Shown here piece by piece: positions 31,665 through 40,478 of a DNA stretch of 64,000 nucleotides (position 1 is its first letter; the number at the start of each line of letters is the position of its first letter). The stretch comes from an uncultured Collinsella sp. (GTDB taxonomy: Bacteria > Actinomycetota > Coriobacteriia > Coriobacteriales > Coriobacteriaceae), in NCBI GenBank assembly GCA_934630375.1, contig CAKTVQ010000002.1, positions 62,001 through 126,000 on the forward strand. Direction: 5' to 3'. Under the pieces are notes generated by a model. It did not search any database. It saw only the letters and a list, made by a program, of their open reading frames with translations, and was not told the origin of the DNA. The translations under genes and the position numbers were made by a program.

Positions 31665-32948
31665 CTAGCACTGCGCGAGCGCCTGCTCAAGGTCGGCAAT
31701 CAAATCGGCCGTGTCCTCAAGGCCGCACGACAGGCGCACCATGTCGGCGGAAATGCCACAGGCGATGAGCTCCTCGTCGTTCATCTGGCGATGGGTGGCG
31801 TTTGCCGGGTGCAGGCAGCAGGTGCGTGCATCGGCCACGTGCGTGGCGATCTGGGCGAGTTTGAGGCTCGCCATAAAGGTCTCGGCCGCCGCACGACCGC
31901 CGTTAAAGCCAAAGCTCACGACGCCGCACGTACCGTTGGGCATGTACTTCTGAGCCATGTCGTAGTACTTGTCGCCCTCCAGACCCGGATAGCTCACAAA
32001 GCGCACCTTGGGGTGGCTCTGCAGGAACTTGGCGACCGCCAAGCCGTTCTCACAGTGGCGCGGCATACGCACGTGCAGGCTCTCGAGCGAGCTGTTCAGG
32101 AAAAACGCCGCCTGCGGGTTCTGCATGGGGCCAAGGTCGCGCATAAGCTGTGCGGTGGCCTTGGTAATGAAGGCGCCCTCGCGGCCGAACTTCTCGGCAT
32201 AGGTTACGCCGTGGTAGCTCTCGTCGGGCGTGGTGAGACCCGGGAATTTGTCGGCATGGGCCATCCAGTCAAACTGGCCGTGGTCTACGATCACGCCGCC
32301 GATATATGCCGCGTGACCATCCATGTACTTGGTGGTGGAGTGGGTGACAATATCGGCACCCCACTCAAAGGGACGGCACATCACAGGCGTGGGGAACGTG
32401 TTGTCGACCATCAGCGGCACGCCATGGTCGTGCGCAGCCTTGGCAAAGCGCTCAATGTCGAGCACGGCCAGCGCAGGGTTGGCGATGGTCTCGCCAAAGA
32501 CGAGCTTGGTGTTGGGCTGGAAAGCGGCCTCCAGCTCCTCGTCGGTGCAGTCAGGAGCAACGAAAGTGCAGGTCAGGCCCATGCGGCCCATAGTGTGAGC
32601 GAGCAGGTTGTAGGTACCGCCATAGATGGCAGAGCTCGCGACCACGTGATCACCGGCACCGGCAACGTTAAAGATAGCGAGGAAGTTCGCGGCCATGCCC
32701 GAGCTCGTGAGCATCGCAGCGGTGCCGCCCTCCATCTCGCAGATCTTGGCGGCAACGAGGTCGCAGGTAGGGTTCTGCAGGCGGCTATAGAAGTAGCCAG
32801 ACTCCTCCAGGTCAAACAGCTTGCCCATGTGTTCGGACGTGTCGTACTTCCACGTCGTGGACTGATAGATAGGCACCTGGCGCGGCTCTGCATCACCCGG
32901 GCGATAGCCGCCCTGAACACACGTGGTACCGATGGTCTGCTCGCTCAT
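31665..32948 (-). CDS. metY: O-acetylhomoserine sulfhydrylase (Cys/Met metabolism PLP enzyme)
   Basis: The 427-residue protein has the PLP lysine in THSTTKYMDGH (about residue 205), FYSRLQNPT, SSGMAANFLAI and LVFGETIANPAL, matching the O-acetylhomoserine/cysteine synthase group. It condenses O-acetylhomoserine with sulfide (or methanethiol) to homocysteine. The SD AAGGGAG precedes the ATG at 32948. Methionine gamma-lyase is a related alternative. The leader contains palindrome C but no recognisable SAM riboswitch. Confidence 0.85.
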   Translation of the reverse strand: MSEQTIGTTCVQGGYRPGDAEPRQVPIYQSTTWKYDTSEHMGKLFDLEESGYFYSRLQNPTCDLVAAKICEMEGGTAAMLTSSGMAANFLAIFNVAGAGDHVVASSAIYGGTYNLLAHTMGRMGLTCTFVAPDCTDEELEAAFQPNTKLVFGETIANPALAVLDIERFAKAAHDHGVPLMVDNTFPTPVMCRPFEWGADIVTHSTTKYMDGHAAYIGGVIVDHGQFDWMAHADKFPGLTTPDESYHGVTYAEKFGREGAFITKATAQLMRDLGPMQNPQAAFFLNSSLESLHVRMPRHCENGLAVAKFLQSHPKVRFVSYPGLEGDKYYDMAQKYMPNGTCGVVSFGFNGGRAAAETFMASLKLAQIATHVADARTCCLHPANATHRQMNDEELIACGISADMVRLSCGLEDTADLIADLEQALAQC

Positions 32949-33035
32949 ATCTAGCTCCCTTGCTTGGGTTTTATTTTATTCGGTTCACGATACCGCTACC
33001 CCGCACCCCTCTCAACCCATCCCGCCGATAGGTTA

Positions 33036-33074
33036 TGGGACGAATTTGTCAGGGCTATTTGTCCCAAATCTTAA
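33036..33074. repeat. Palindrome family C, copy 1
   Basis: A 39-bp element begins TGGGAC, ends TTTGTCCCAAATCTTAA and folds through TGGGACGAA/TTTGTCCCA. An element of the same length and layout lies at 45292-45330. Confidence 0.7.
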
Positions 33075-33183
33075 AGGTTGTGTTCGAAGGCGAAAAAACA
33101 ATGAGATATACGTTGGGGTCTCAATGAGCAAATGCGCCGGCAAGGGTACCATAGGCGGGTAAACCGCAATCAAGGAGACACCG

Positions 33184-33630
33184 ATGAAGCAGATCGATAC
33201 CACCCAGCTCGATACCGCCGTCTGCCAGGCTCAGGCTGCCGAATACCACGCCCGCGGCTTTAACTGCGCGCAGGCCGTCGCCTGCACGCTCGCACCCGCC
33301 GTTGGACTCGACCCCGAGACTGCCTTCACCCTCACCGAGGGCTTCGGTGCCGGGATGGGCGGGATGACCGAGACCTGCGGCGCCATCTCGGGCGCCGTGG
33401 CCGTCATGGGCTTTGTGATGAGCGACGGCATGGAAAACCCCAAGACCAAGAGGCAGACCTACAAGCTGTCGCGTGAGATCGCCAAACGCTTTGGCGAGAA
33501 GAACACGACGACCATCTGCGGCACGCTCAAGGGCATTGGCTCGGACCAGGGTCCGCTCCGCAGCTGCCCCGGTTGCATCGACGATGCCGTCGAGATCGCC
33601 TGCGACGTGCTGAAGCAGCTCGCTGAGTAA
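33184..33630 (+). CDS. C_GCAxxG_C_C family protein, short form
   Basis: The 148-residue protein has the family signature FNCAQAVACTL, then EGFGAGMGGMTETCGAISGAVAVMG, and a C-terminal pair in CPGCIDDAVEIACDVL. It probably binds iron-sulfur or acts in thiol redox chemistry; no activity is known. The SD AAGGAG lies 7 nt before the ATG. It is transcribed away from metY, with palindrome C in the shared leader. It is shorter and poorer in cysteine than the paralogue at 16967-17512. Confidence 0.8.
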   Translation: MKQIDTTQLDTAVCQAQAAEYHARGFNCAQAVACTLAPAVGLDPETAFTLTEGFGAGMGGMTETCGAISGAVAVMGFVMSDGMENPKTKRQTYKLSREIAKRFGEKNTTTICGTLKGIGSDQGPLRSCPGCIDDAVEIACDVLKQLAE

Positions 33631-33645
33631 ACGGCAGCAACACAA

Positions 33646-33699
33646 AACGACGGCCGGCGCGCTTGGAGTCCATCCAAAAGCACGCCGGCCGTCGTCGTT
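33646..33699. terminator. Bidirectional terminator between C_GCAxxG_C_C gene and yigZ
   Basis: A long GC-rich stem (ACGACGGCCGGCG with its complement) lies between convergent genes. On the minus strand it is followed by TTTTG. Its right edge overlaps the yigZ stop codon. Confidence 0.75.
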
Positions 33700-34336
33700 A
33701 GAACTCGGCAAACTCGGGAGCGCTGACCTCAATCTCCTCGCGCCCCGCCATCAGCTCGCGCATCTTGGCGCAAAACGGTTCCTGCTCCCCCGCCTTAAAT
33801 ACCAAATGAATCGTCACGGCGTCCGCGTAGTCCGTGTCCGAAACCTTGGCGCCGGAATCCTGCGCCAAGCGAAGCACCTGCTCATACTGCGGATAGGCCA
33901 CATGCACGTCAACGGGTACAACGCTCGTCATCTCGACGATCTGCCCGGCCTGCTGGGCCGCAGCCACCGCCGCCTGTGTCGCCGCGGTATAGGCGCGCAC
34001 CAAGCCACCAGGCCCTAACAGCGTGCCACCAAAATAACGTGTCACAACACAGCATACGTTTTTAAGTCCCGCACCACGCAGCACCTCGAGCGTCGGCATG
34101 CCGCTCGTACGGCTCGGTTCACCGTCATCGCTCTGGCGCTCGCGCCCATCGACCAAAATCCATGCGGGCACATTATGACGAGCATCGTAATGGCGCTTGC
34201 GAACCATCTCGATAAAGGCATTTGCCTCGTCCTCGGACTCAATATGGACGAGCTGGGCAATAAAACGACTCTTGCGGTCGACAAACTCGCCCATAGCCTC
34301 AACATTCGATTGCAAAGTAAAATAGCTGTCCAACAA
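33698..34336 (-). CDS. yigZ: YigZ/IMPACT family protein (UPF0029)
   Basis: The 212-residue protein has the two-domain YigZ layout: KSRFIAQLVHIESEDEA, then DDGEPSRTSGMPTLEVL and TRYFGGTLLGPGGLVRAYTAAT in the first domain, with an EF-G-like DUF1949 domain in the last 70 residues. The cellular role is not well established; family members bind nucleic acid or regulate translation. A TTG at 34336 with SD GAGGGG starts the protein; the first ATG (14 codons in) would cut conserved residues. Confidence 0.88.
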   Translation of the reverse strand: MLDSYFTLQSNVEAMGEFVDRKSRFIAQLVHIESEDEANAFIEMVRKRHYDARHNVPAWILVDGRERQSDDGEPSRTSGMPTLEVLRGAGLKNVCCVVTRYFGGTLLGPGGLVRAYTAATQAAVAAAQQAGQIVEMTSVVPVDVHVAYPQYEQVLRLAQDSGAKVSDTDYADAVTIHLVFKAGEQEPFCAKMRELMAGREEIEVSAPEFAEF

Positions 34337-34449
34337 AGCCCCTCAACAACAAGCAAAGCAACAAACAGCCTCAATAATACGGCATAGACGGCACTGGTAC
34401 CCTCGCTAACAAGAACGGAAATGCCAATGATTCCGTCAACGAAAGCGAG

Positions 34450-34546
34450 AACCCGCCAGCGCGAGCAAGGTGCCTTGAAAGACGAGGGCATTGACCTTTT
34501 GGTCATGCCCGAAGGCTTGAAAGGCAGATTGCCGCGCTGGCGGGTT
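34450..34546. repeat. Nested ~97-bp palindrome between rnpB 3' end and yigZ
   Basis: Perfect outer arms AACCCGCCAGCGCG (34450-34463) and CGCGCTGGCGGGTT (34533-34546) flank further imperfect complementarity and an inner GGGCAxTGACC-TTTT-GGTCATGCCC hairpin. It lies directly downstream of RNase P RNA and may terminate or process that transcript. The 34337-34564 gap contains no supportable gene. Confidence 0.7.
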
Positions 34547-34564
34547 CGCAGCGTCAACAAGAAA

Positions 34565-34926
34565 GCTGAGTGGGCCTATAAGCCGGGTTCTGTCGTGAAC
34601 GGTCATTTATCTTGTCTGCACGTTACCGCGCAGCTCCACGCACGCTACCCGAACGCGGACCGGGCCGGCCCATAGCGTTCCTATTCGCGCTTGCTCCGGA
34701 TGGGGCTTGCCAAGCCGCCGTGTTGCCACGACGCTGGTGGTCTCTTACACCACCGTTTCAGCTTTTCCCTTTACGCCTTGCGGCGCAGGTGGGAGTCTTC
34801 TTTTCTGCGGCGCTTTCCGTCGGATCACTCCGCCCGGCCGTTAGCCGGCATCCCGCCCTCTGGAGCCCGGACTTTCCTCACGCGTGCTGCAAGCAGCACA
34901 TCGCGCGACCGTCTGGCCCACTCAGC
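34565..34926 (-). ncRNA. rnpB: RNase P RNA (bacterial type A)
   Basis: The minus strand shows the conserved core GAGGAAAGTCCGGGCTCC near the 5' side and ACAGAACCCGGCTTATAGGC near the 3' side. The 5' end (GCTGAGTGGGCC) and 3' end (GGCCCACTCAGC) form a perfect 12-bp P1 helix. The length is about 362 nt. As the ribozyme part of RNase P it matures tRNA 5' ends. A -10 TGCTACACT stands 9 nt upstream. Confidence 0.96.
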
Positions 34927-34934
34927 AGTGCAAG

Positions 34935-34940
34935 AGTGTA
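34935..34940 (-). promoter_or_regulatory. rnpB promoter, extended -10
   Basis: TGC-TACACT on the minus strand, 8-9 nt before the expected RNA 5' end, with only a weak -35. Between it and the rpsA terminator (34941-35188) are two plus-strand hairpins (CCCGCCTC/GAGGCGGG and TGTCGG/CCGACA) but no gene I can support. Confidence 0.65.
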
Positions 34941-35188
34941 GCACACCGCCAGCACACACAATGGCACAACGCAAGCGCTCGCACGATAAACCAAGAACCA
35001 CCCATGCGCTACAATAGTCCCGTCGATGGGCAACGTCGTCAGTCGAGACGCGACCGCGCTCCGCACCCCTCCGTCTACTCGGTGCGTTCCCGCCTCCACC
35101 CCGAGGCGGGATGTCGGCATTTTTCATGCACCGACAACCAAATAGCCTGTGGACAGCCCGGGCAGCATCGCGCACCTCAGCAGCAAAT

Positions 35189-35226
35189 GAAAAAGGGATC
35201 CGTCCATTGCGGACGGATCCCTTAAA
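35189..35226 (-). terminator. rpsA terminator
   Basis: A perfect 13-bp stem AAGGGATCCGTCC with its complement, followed on the minus strand by TTTTTCAT, just after the rpsA stop. Confidence 0.9.
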
Positions 35227-35247
35227 ACAAGTGATCGTCAAACCGAT

Positions 35248-36414
35248 TTACTCGGCGTCGGTCTCCTCGTCCTTCTTCTCGGAAGGCAGCGGGGTAACCT
35301 CGATCTCGACGCCCAGAGTCTCAGCAGCAGACTTCATGGACAGGGAGATACGACGACGGTCGAGGTCGATCTCCATGACCTTGACCTGAACCTTGTCGCC
35401 CACGTGGGTGACCTGAGAAGGCTGATCGACGTGCTTGTTGGCCATCTCGGAGATGTGCACCAGGCCCTCGATGCCCTCGCCCAGGTCGACGAAAGCGCCG
35501 AACGGGACAAGCTTGGTCACAGTGCCCTCGACGATAGCGCCAACGGGGTACTTCTTGACCAGTGCGCGCCACGGATCCTCGGTGGTCTGCTTGAGACCCA
35601 GGGAGATGCGCTCGCGGTTGAGATCGACGTCGAGAACCTCGACCTCGACCTCCTGGCCGACCTTGACAACCTCGGAAGGATGGTTGACGTGGTTCCAGGA
35701 GAGCTCGGAGATGTGGATGAGGCCGTCGATACCGCCGAGGTCGACGAAGGCGCCGAAGTCGACGATGGAGGAAACGGTGCCCTGGAGACGCATGCCAGAC
35801 TTGAGCTTGGACAGGATCTCGGAGCGCTCGGCCTTACGGGACTCCTCAAGCACGACGCGACGGGAGAGGACGACGTTGTTGCGGTTGCGGTCCATCTCGA
35901 TGACGCGGGCCTCGATGCGGGTGCCCATGTAAGAGGTGAGGTCCTTGACGCGACGGAGGTCGACGAGGGAAGCGGGCAGGAAGCCACGCAGGCCGATGTC
36001 GAGGATCAGGCCGCCCTTGACAACCTCGATAACCTCGCCCTCGACGTTCTCGCCGGAGTTGAACTTCTCCTCGATGCGGTTCCAAGCACGCTCGTACTCG
36101 GCACGCTTCTTGGACAGGACCAGACGGCCGTCCTTGTCCTCCTTCTGGAGAACCAGGGCCTCGATGGGATCACCGAGTGCAACGATGTCTGCAGGGTTAG
36201 CGTCCTTGCGGATGGACAGCTCGCGGACCGGGATAACGCCCTCGGACTTGAATCCGATGTCAACGAGCACCTCGTCATGCTCGATCTTAACGACAGTGCC
36301 GTTAACGAGATCGCCCTCATCAAAGTCGGTAATCGTACCGTCGATGAGGTTGTTCATCTCCTCCTCGTTGACATCGTCAAGAGAGAAAATGGACGAGTTC
36401 TGAATCTCACTCAA
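35248..36414 (-). CDS. rpsA: 30S ribosomal protein S1
   Basis: The 388-residue protein has four S1 RNA-binding repeats (about residues 35-105, 120-185, 205-275 and 290-360) with signatures such as VLVDIGFKSEGVIP, GAFVDLGGIDGLIHISELSW and GAFVDLGEGIEGLVHISEM. It binds mRNA at the 30S subunit. The four-domain length is normal for Gram-positive/actinobacterial S1. The likely start is TTG with SD AAAGGGG; no ATG is present until residue 20. The upstream 36415-36729 gap is a divergent promoter region. Confidence 0.93.
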   Translation of the reverse strand: MSEIQNSSIFSLDDVNEEEMNNLIDGTITDFDEGDLVNGTVVKIEHDEVLVDIGFKSEGVIPVRELSIRKDANPADIVALGDPIEALVLQKEDKDGRLVLSKKRAEYERAWNRIEEKFNSGENVEGEVIEVVKGGLILDIGLRGFLPASLVDLRRVKDLTSYMGTRIEARVIEMDRNRNNVVLSRRVVLEESRKAERSEILSKLKSGMRLQGTVSSIVDFGAFVDLGGIDGLIHISELSWNHVNHPSEVVKVGQEVEVEVLDVDLNRERISLGLKQTTEDPWRALVKKYPVGAIVEGTVTKLVPFGAFVDLGEGIEGLVHISEMANKHVDQPSQVTHVGDKVQVKVMEIDLDRRRISLSMKSAAETLGVEIEVTPLPSEKKDEETDAE

Positions 36415-36729
36415 AGGTGGACCCCTTTCGAACTACGGGGCCCCGATTGCTAGGACCTACAGAAGGGTGCGACAAGCACACAACGTTTAGGAACACTCGG
36501 GAGCCGACAGATACTAATGTGACGCTTATGCAATCACGTTCGTATAGATTACGGGGAAATTACTTCGATTTCAAGCGCGAACTGCGATTTTTTACTCGTA
36601 TGGAGACTTTTTCGCAATCTTGTGGACGACCGTCTCCGTAAGTTGACGATAGGCCGTTAGGCATACGGCTTTGGGGTAAAGTATCCGGAACCAACGATTC
36701 TGGAACGATTTTTCGAGAAAGGCGCCCGC

Positions 36730-37488
36730 GTGCTCAAAGCAGTCGTTTTCGATATGGACGAGACGCTTCTTAGCATCAACCTCAACGCGTTCATCCTTCG
36801 CTATTTTAAGGATGTCTCGTCGATGCTCGCGGATATCGGGCGCCGCAGCCGCGGTGGCACGATGGCACGCCTCGGCACCATCCTGGTCGACCTCAACGCC
36901 AACCGCCGAAGCGGCACGGACAATCGCACCAATCTTGAGTTTTACCGCACCGAGGTCGAGCGCAGGTGCGGCATCTGCCTCTCCGATCCTATCATCTACG
37001 AGGCATTTACCTACTACGACCGCGAAGTTCTTCCGCATAAGAATGACGACGTCATCAACGCCCACGCCATGCCGGGCGCACACGCCGCGCTTCAGGCCGT
37101 ACAGGACGCAGGGCTGCGCTGCGCGCTCTTCACCAACCCCAGCTTTCCGCAGGGAGCCATCGAGTGCCGCATGGGTTGGGGCGACCTGGCCGACGCCCCC
37201 TTTGAGCTCGTCACGCACATGGGAAACACCACCCGCTGCAAGCCCGATGCCACCTACTATCTAGAGCAGCTTCAGGTGATGGGGCTCGAGCCGCACGAGG
37301 TCCTTATGGTGGGCAACGACCCCAAGCGTGACTTCCCCAGCCCCGCCTGCGGCATTCAGACTGCCTATGTTGGTCAGGGAAAACCCGGCCGAGCCACCTG
37401 GCGCGGAACCATGGAAGACTTCGCCCGCGACTTCAACGCCGTAGTAGAAGCCTTCTACGAACACCAAGTAGCCGACGAACTGTCTTAA
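36730..37488 (+). CDS. HAD-superfamily hydrolase
   Basis: The 252-residue protein starts with the catalytic motif FDMDETLLS (two Asp). Motif II is LFTNPSF and motifs III-IV are CKPDATYY...MVGNDPKRDFP. This pattern is typical of class I HAD phosphatases with an alpha-helical cap. The start is GTG with SD AAAGG. The substrate cannot be told. Its TAA overlaps that of the convergent CyuA-like gene (shared TTAA). Confidence 0.82.
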   Translation: MLKAVVFDMDETLLSINLNAFILRYFKDVSSMLADIGRRSRGGTMARLGTILVDLNANRRSGTDNRTNLEFYRTEVERRCGICLSDPIIYEAFTYYDREVLPHKNDDVINAHAMPGAHAALQAVQDAGLRCALFTNPSFPQGAIECRMGWGDLADAPFELVTHMGNTTRCKPDATYYLEQLQVMGLEPHEVLMVGNDPKRDFPSPACGIQTAYVGQGKPGRATWRGTMEDFARDFNAVVEAFYEHQVADELS

Positions 37489-38804
37489 CAGACTCGAGTC
37501 TTGCCGATCATGATGTTGAGGATCTCGACGTCGGTGTCCTTCATGCCCACGCGGCCCACGTAGCCCATGCTGGCAATCGTCTGCTCGACGGTATCCTGGA
37601 TCAAACCCTCGCCGGCACGGAAGCCACGCCCCTGCATGGCCATGTCATGTCCCAGAATCGCCGCATCGACGGCAGCCGAAATCTTGGCGGCACAGCTCGC
37701 CTTGGCGCCATCGCACACGATGCCGCCAACGTTACCGAGCGTGTTCGAAACCGTCGCGCCAATCTGCTCGCGCGTGCCACCGCACAGCCAGGTAATCGCA
37801 GCGCCGGCGCCGCACGCGGCGCAGATAGCACCGCAAAACGCCGAAAGCGCACCAATATAGCTCTTGATATGCACGGCGATAAGATCGGACAGCATCACGG
37901 CACGCACCAGGCGCTCGTGGTCGCAGCGCAGGTATTCGGCATACTCCATGACGGGCAAGGCGCAGGTAATGCCCTGATTGCCCGAGCCGCACACAATGGC
38001 GACCGGCAGCGCGCAGCCGTTCATGCGGGCGTCGGACCCGGCGGCCGCACGGGCACGGGCCCGGCAGGCGACGTCATCGGCACGAGCGCCCAGCAGCGTA
38101 CGGCCCACCTCGGCGCCCCAAGCGTGCGCGAGGCCCTCGGCACTGATCGCGCCGTTCAGCTCAATCTGACGCTCAACGGCAGCGAGGGCGCCCTCAATGT
38201 CGCCGCCCTCGATAAAGTCGATTATGGACTCAATCGACATGGGCGTGTCGGCCTTATCCGCCGCCCGCTCAGCCACGACGCGCTCGGCACAGGCGGCGCA
38301 CTCCCCCGCCGACTTGCCGCACACCGGAATACCGTCGAGCGTATGGCACGTGACATTGGTGTGATGGTCGGTAATCTCGACGACCGCGGTATGGCCCCCG
38401 GCCGTGGCGGTCACCTTGATGTAGAGGTTGGGCACACCCTCGACAAGCGACACATCGCAGTAGCCGGCGTCAGCGAGGAGCTCGGTCACGCGAGCACGAT
38501 CTTCGTCGTTAACGCTCTCGAGCACCTCGAGCGCGCTCTTGGCGTCGCCGCCCACGGCACCCAGCACGGCCGCAGCTTCAATACCGTGCATACCGCCCGA
38601 GTTGGGCACGGTCACGCTCTTAACGTTCTTGATGATGTTGCCCGAGCAGGCAACGTCCATATGATCGGGTTCGCAACAGAGCGTCTGGCTCGCCAACGCC
38701 GCTGCATAGGCAACGGCAATAGGCTCGGTGCAGCCGAGCGCACAGACAAGCTCGCGGTTCAAAACATCGCAAAACGCGGCATCACGAAGGGAATCGGTAG
38801 GCAT
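37485..38804 (-). CDS. L-cysteine desulfidase / serine dehydratase alpha-like protein (CyuA/YhaM, UPF0597)
   Basis: The 439-residue protein has the UPF0597 pattern: ALGCTEPIAVAYAAA, VACSGNIIKNVKSVTVPN, VCGSGNQGITCALPV and CGGTREQIGATVSNTLGNVGGIVCDGAK. The conserved cysteines are expected to hold an oxygen-sensitive [4Fe-4S] cluster. CyuA breaks cysteine into pyruvate, ammonia and sulfide. The SD AGGAG lies 7 nt before the ATG. Sulfide from here could feed metY, which is inference. Confidence 0.82.
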   Translation of the reverse strand: MPTDSLRDAAFCDVLNRELVCALGCTEPIAVAYAAALASQTLCCEPDHMDVACSGNIIKNVKSVTVPNSGGMHGIEAAAVLGAVGGDAKSALEVLESVNDEDRARVTELLADAGYCDVSLVEGVPNLYIKVTATAGGHTAVVEITDHHTNVTCHTLDGIPVCGKSAGECAACAERVVAERAADKADTPMSIESIIDFIEGGDIEGALAAVERQIELNGAISAEGLAHAWGAEVGRTLLGARADDVACRARARAAAGSDARMNGCALPVAIVCGSGNQGITCALPVMEYAEYLRCDHERLVRAVMLSDLIAVHIKSYIGALSAFCGAICAACGAGAAITWLCGGTREQIGATVSNTLGNVGGIVCDGAKASCAAKISAAVDAAILGHDMAMQGRGFRAGEGLIQDTVEQTIASMGYVGRVGMKDTDVEILNIMIGKTRVC

Positions 38805-39076
38805 AGGTATCTCCTACTTGCATAACGGGCTGGGCTCTCGAAAATAATTAGCTCTTTTATTTGATAACAATGCATCAAAAACCGCAACCATGGTTCCGGC
38901 GGACGGCGCTCAAGCACAAACTGGCGGCATTCATTCATGAAAAGCAGGTCTTGTTGCCTGCTAAAGCGTTTGACCAAAAAACGCCCGAGCGTTTACACAA
39001 AAGTCGCGCTATCATGCAGTCGAACGCGGTAAACACCTTTAGCATTTGCGCCGCACAGACCAGAGAGGAACCATCC

Positions 39077-39544
39077 ATGAAGATCGGTATCGGTAACGAC
39101 CACGCCGCCGTCGAGCTCAAGAACATCATTTCCGAGCACCTAAAGGAGCGCGGCTGCGAGGTCGTGAACTTTGGCACCGACACCTCCGAGAGCTTCGACT
39201 ACCCCATCGCCGGTTACAAGGTGGGCAAGGCAGTTGCCAACGGCGACGTCGACCTGGGTATCCTGATCTGCGGTACCGGCGTCGGGATTAGCCTGGCTGC
39301 CAACAAGGTCGAGGGCGTACGCGCCGTCGTATGCTCCGAGCCCTTCAGCGCCAAGCTCTCCCGCATGCACAACAACACCAACGTGCTCGCCTTTGGTGCC
39401 CGCGTCGTGGGCTCCGAGCTCGCCAAAATGATTGTCGACGAGTGGCTCGACGCCGAGTTCGAGGGCGGCCGTCACGAGCGTCGCGTTAACCTCCTCAATG
39501 AGATCGACCAGACCCGCGGCCTCAAGGTCGTCGACGAGGCCTAA
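39077..39544 (+). CDS. rpiB: Ribose-5-phosphate isomerase B
   Basis: The 155-residue protein has the RpiB/LacAB motifs GNDHAAVELK, GTDTSESFDYP, ILICGTGVGISLAANK (active-site Cys) and SRMHNNTNVLAFGARVVG. It interconverts ribose-5-P and ribulose-5-P in the pentose phosphate pathway. The ATG at 39077 with SD GAGAGGAA is chosen over the longer open frame. Confidence 0.94.
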   Translation: MKIGIGNDHAAVELKNIISEHLKERGCEVVNFGTDTSESFDYPIAGYKVGKAVANGDVDLGILICGTGVGISLAANKVEGVRAVVCSEPFSAKLSRMHNNTNVLAFGARVVGSELAKMIVDEWLDAEFEGGRHERRVNLLNEIDQTRGLKVVDEA

Positions 39545-39572
39545 GCTACTCAGCGCCACAAACTAACAGCAA

Positions 39573-39611
39573 GGGGCCCGCTCGGAACACATGTCCGAGC
39601 GGGCCCCTTCA
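39573..39611 (+). terminator. rpiB terminator
   Basis: A perfect 14-bp stem GGGGCCCGCTCGGA with its complement right after rpiB, followed by a weak TTC tail. Confidence 0.75.
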
Positions 39612-39622
39612 TAGATTTTGGA

Positions 39623-39658
39623 ATAAAAGGGCGCCGCGGATGGAGTTCCGCGGCGCCC
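39623..39658 (-). terminator. ndk terminator
   Basis: A perfect 12-bp stem GGGCGCCGCGGA with its complement, followed on the minus strand by TTTTATTCC, downstream of ndk. Confidence 0.85.
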
Positions 39659-39696
39659 AAGCCACACGCTAACAGCTTTAAGGAGTCAAAGCTGGT

Positions 39697-40101
39697 TTAG
39701 CCAAAGAAGCGCTTGATCTCGATCTCGGCGTTCTCCAGGCAGTCGGAGCCGTGAATAACGTTGGCGTTGACATCGACGGCGAAGTCACCGCGGATGGTGC
39801 CGGGGGCAGCATCAAGCGGGTTGGTAGCACCCATAAGGGTGCGCATCTTAGCAACGGCAGAAGGACCGGAAACAACCATCTTGACGACCGGACCGCTCGT
39901 CATAAAGTCGCACAGACCGCCAAAGAAGGGTTTGTCGGCCAGATGGGCGTAGTGCTCCTCGACGGTAGCGCGCTCGAGCGTGGTCATCTCCATGCGCTCG
40001 ATGACAAGGCCGCTGCGCTCGATACGAGCAACGATCTCGCCGATCTTGCGATCGCGCACGGCGTCGGGCTTAATCATGATGAAGGTCTTCTCGATAGCCA
40101 T
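39697..40101 (-). CDS. ndk: Nucleoside diphosphate kinase
   Basis: The 134-residue protein has the family core IMIKPDAVRDRKIGEI and the catalytic histidine in NVIHGSDCLENAEIEIKRFF. It balances NTP pools. The ATG at 40101 with SD AAAGG gives MAIEKTFIMIKPD. The 40102-40478 gap carries its promoter region (AT-rich around 40190-40230) and the argH terminator; no gene is supported there. Confidence 0.95.
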   Translation of the reverse strand: MAIEKTFIMIKPDAVRDRKIGEIVARIERSGLVIERMEMTTLERATVEEHYAHLADKPFFGGLCDFMTSGPVVKMVVSGPSAVAKMRTLMGATNPLDAAPGTIRGDFAVDVNANVIHGSDCLENAEIEIKRFFG

Positions 40102-40401
40102 AAGGTAGCCTTTCAAGTAGGTTCGCGCGTGCCCAAGTCCCATTCCGGCACCCGCCTGGACTGCATCGTAACAGAGTTCTAGCTGCAGTTAAACAAAAAG
40201 CCGTTTATTGAAGCGTTATTATTAATTGAAGCGCTCCATATGTGTCACTTCTGTTCCGAAGCCCGACTAGAGTACCATCCGCCCCACTTCCAACTGCAAC
40301 GAACAGAACGGACGGTCGATTGCCGCCCGTGAACGCACCCCCATCACAACCTGCCCAAAGGTCCTACAAAAGTTCTCGACAAGCTCCTTCCTTCCCTATA
40401 A

Positions 40402-40431
40402 CAAAACGGGCGCCCACCGTAGCGAGCACCC
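40402..40431 (-). terminator. Weak terminator after argH
   Basis: On the minus strand GGGTGC and GCGCCC flank a short loop, followed by GTTTTGTTAT. Confidence 0.4.
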
Positions 40432-40478
40432 ATAAAGGCAAGATATGATGAACGCACCAGACAGACGCATCCAATAAG

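Noticed and set aside
32949-33183. Possible SAM riboswitch upstream of metY
   Set aside because: None of the conserved SAM-I or SAM-IV blocks are present; the region holds palindrome C instead.
35008-35130. Small plus-strand RNA or 39-codon ORF starting near a TACAAT
   Set aside because: There is no -35 and no SD, and the coding frame is Pro/Arg/Thr-rich without support. Hairpins are noted under the rnpB promoter entry.
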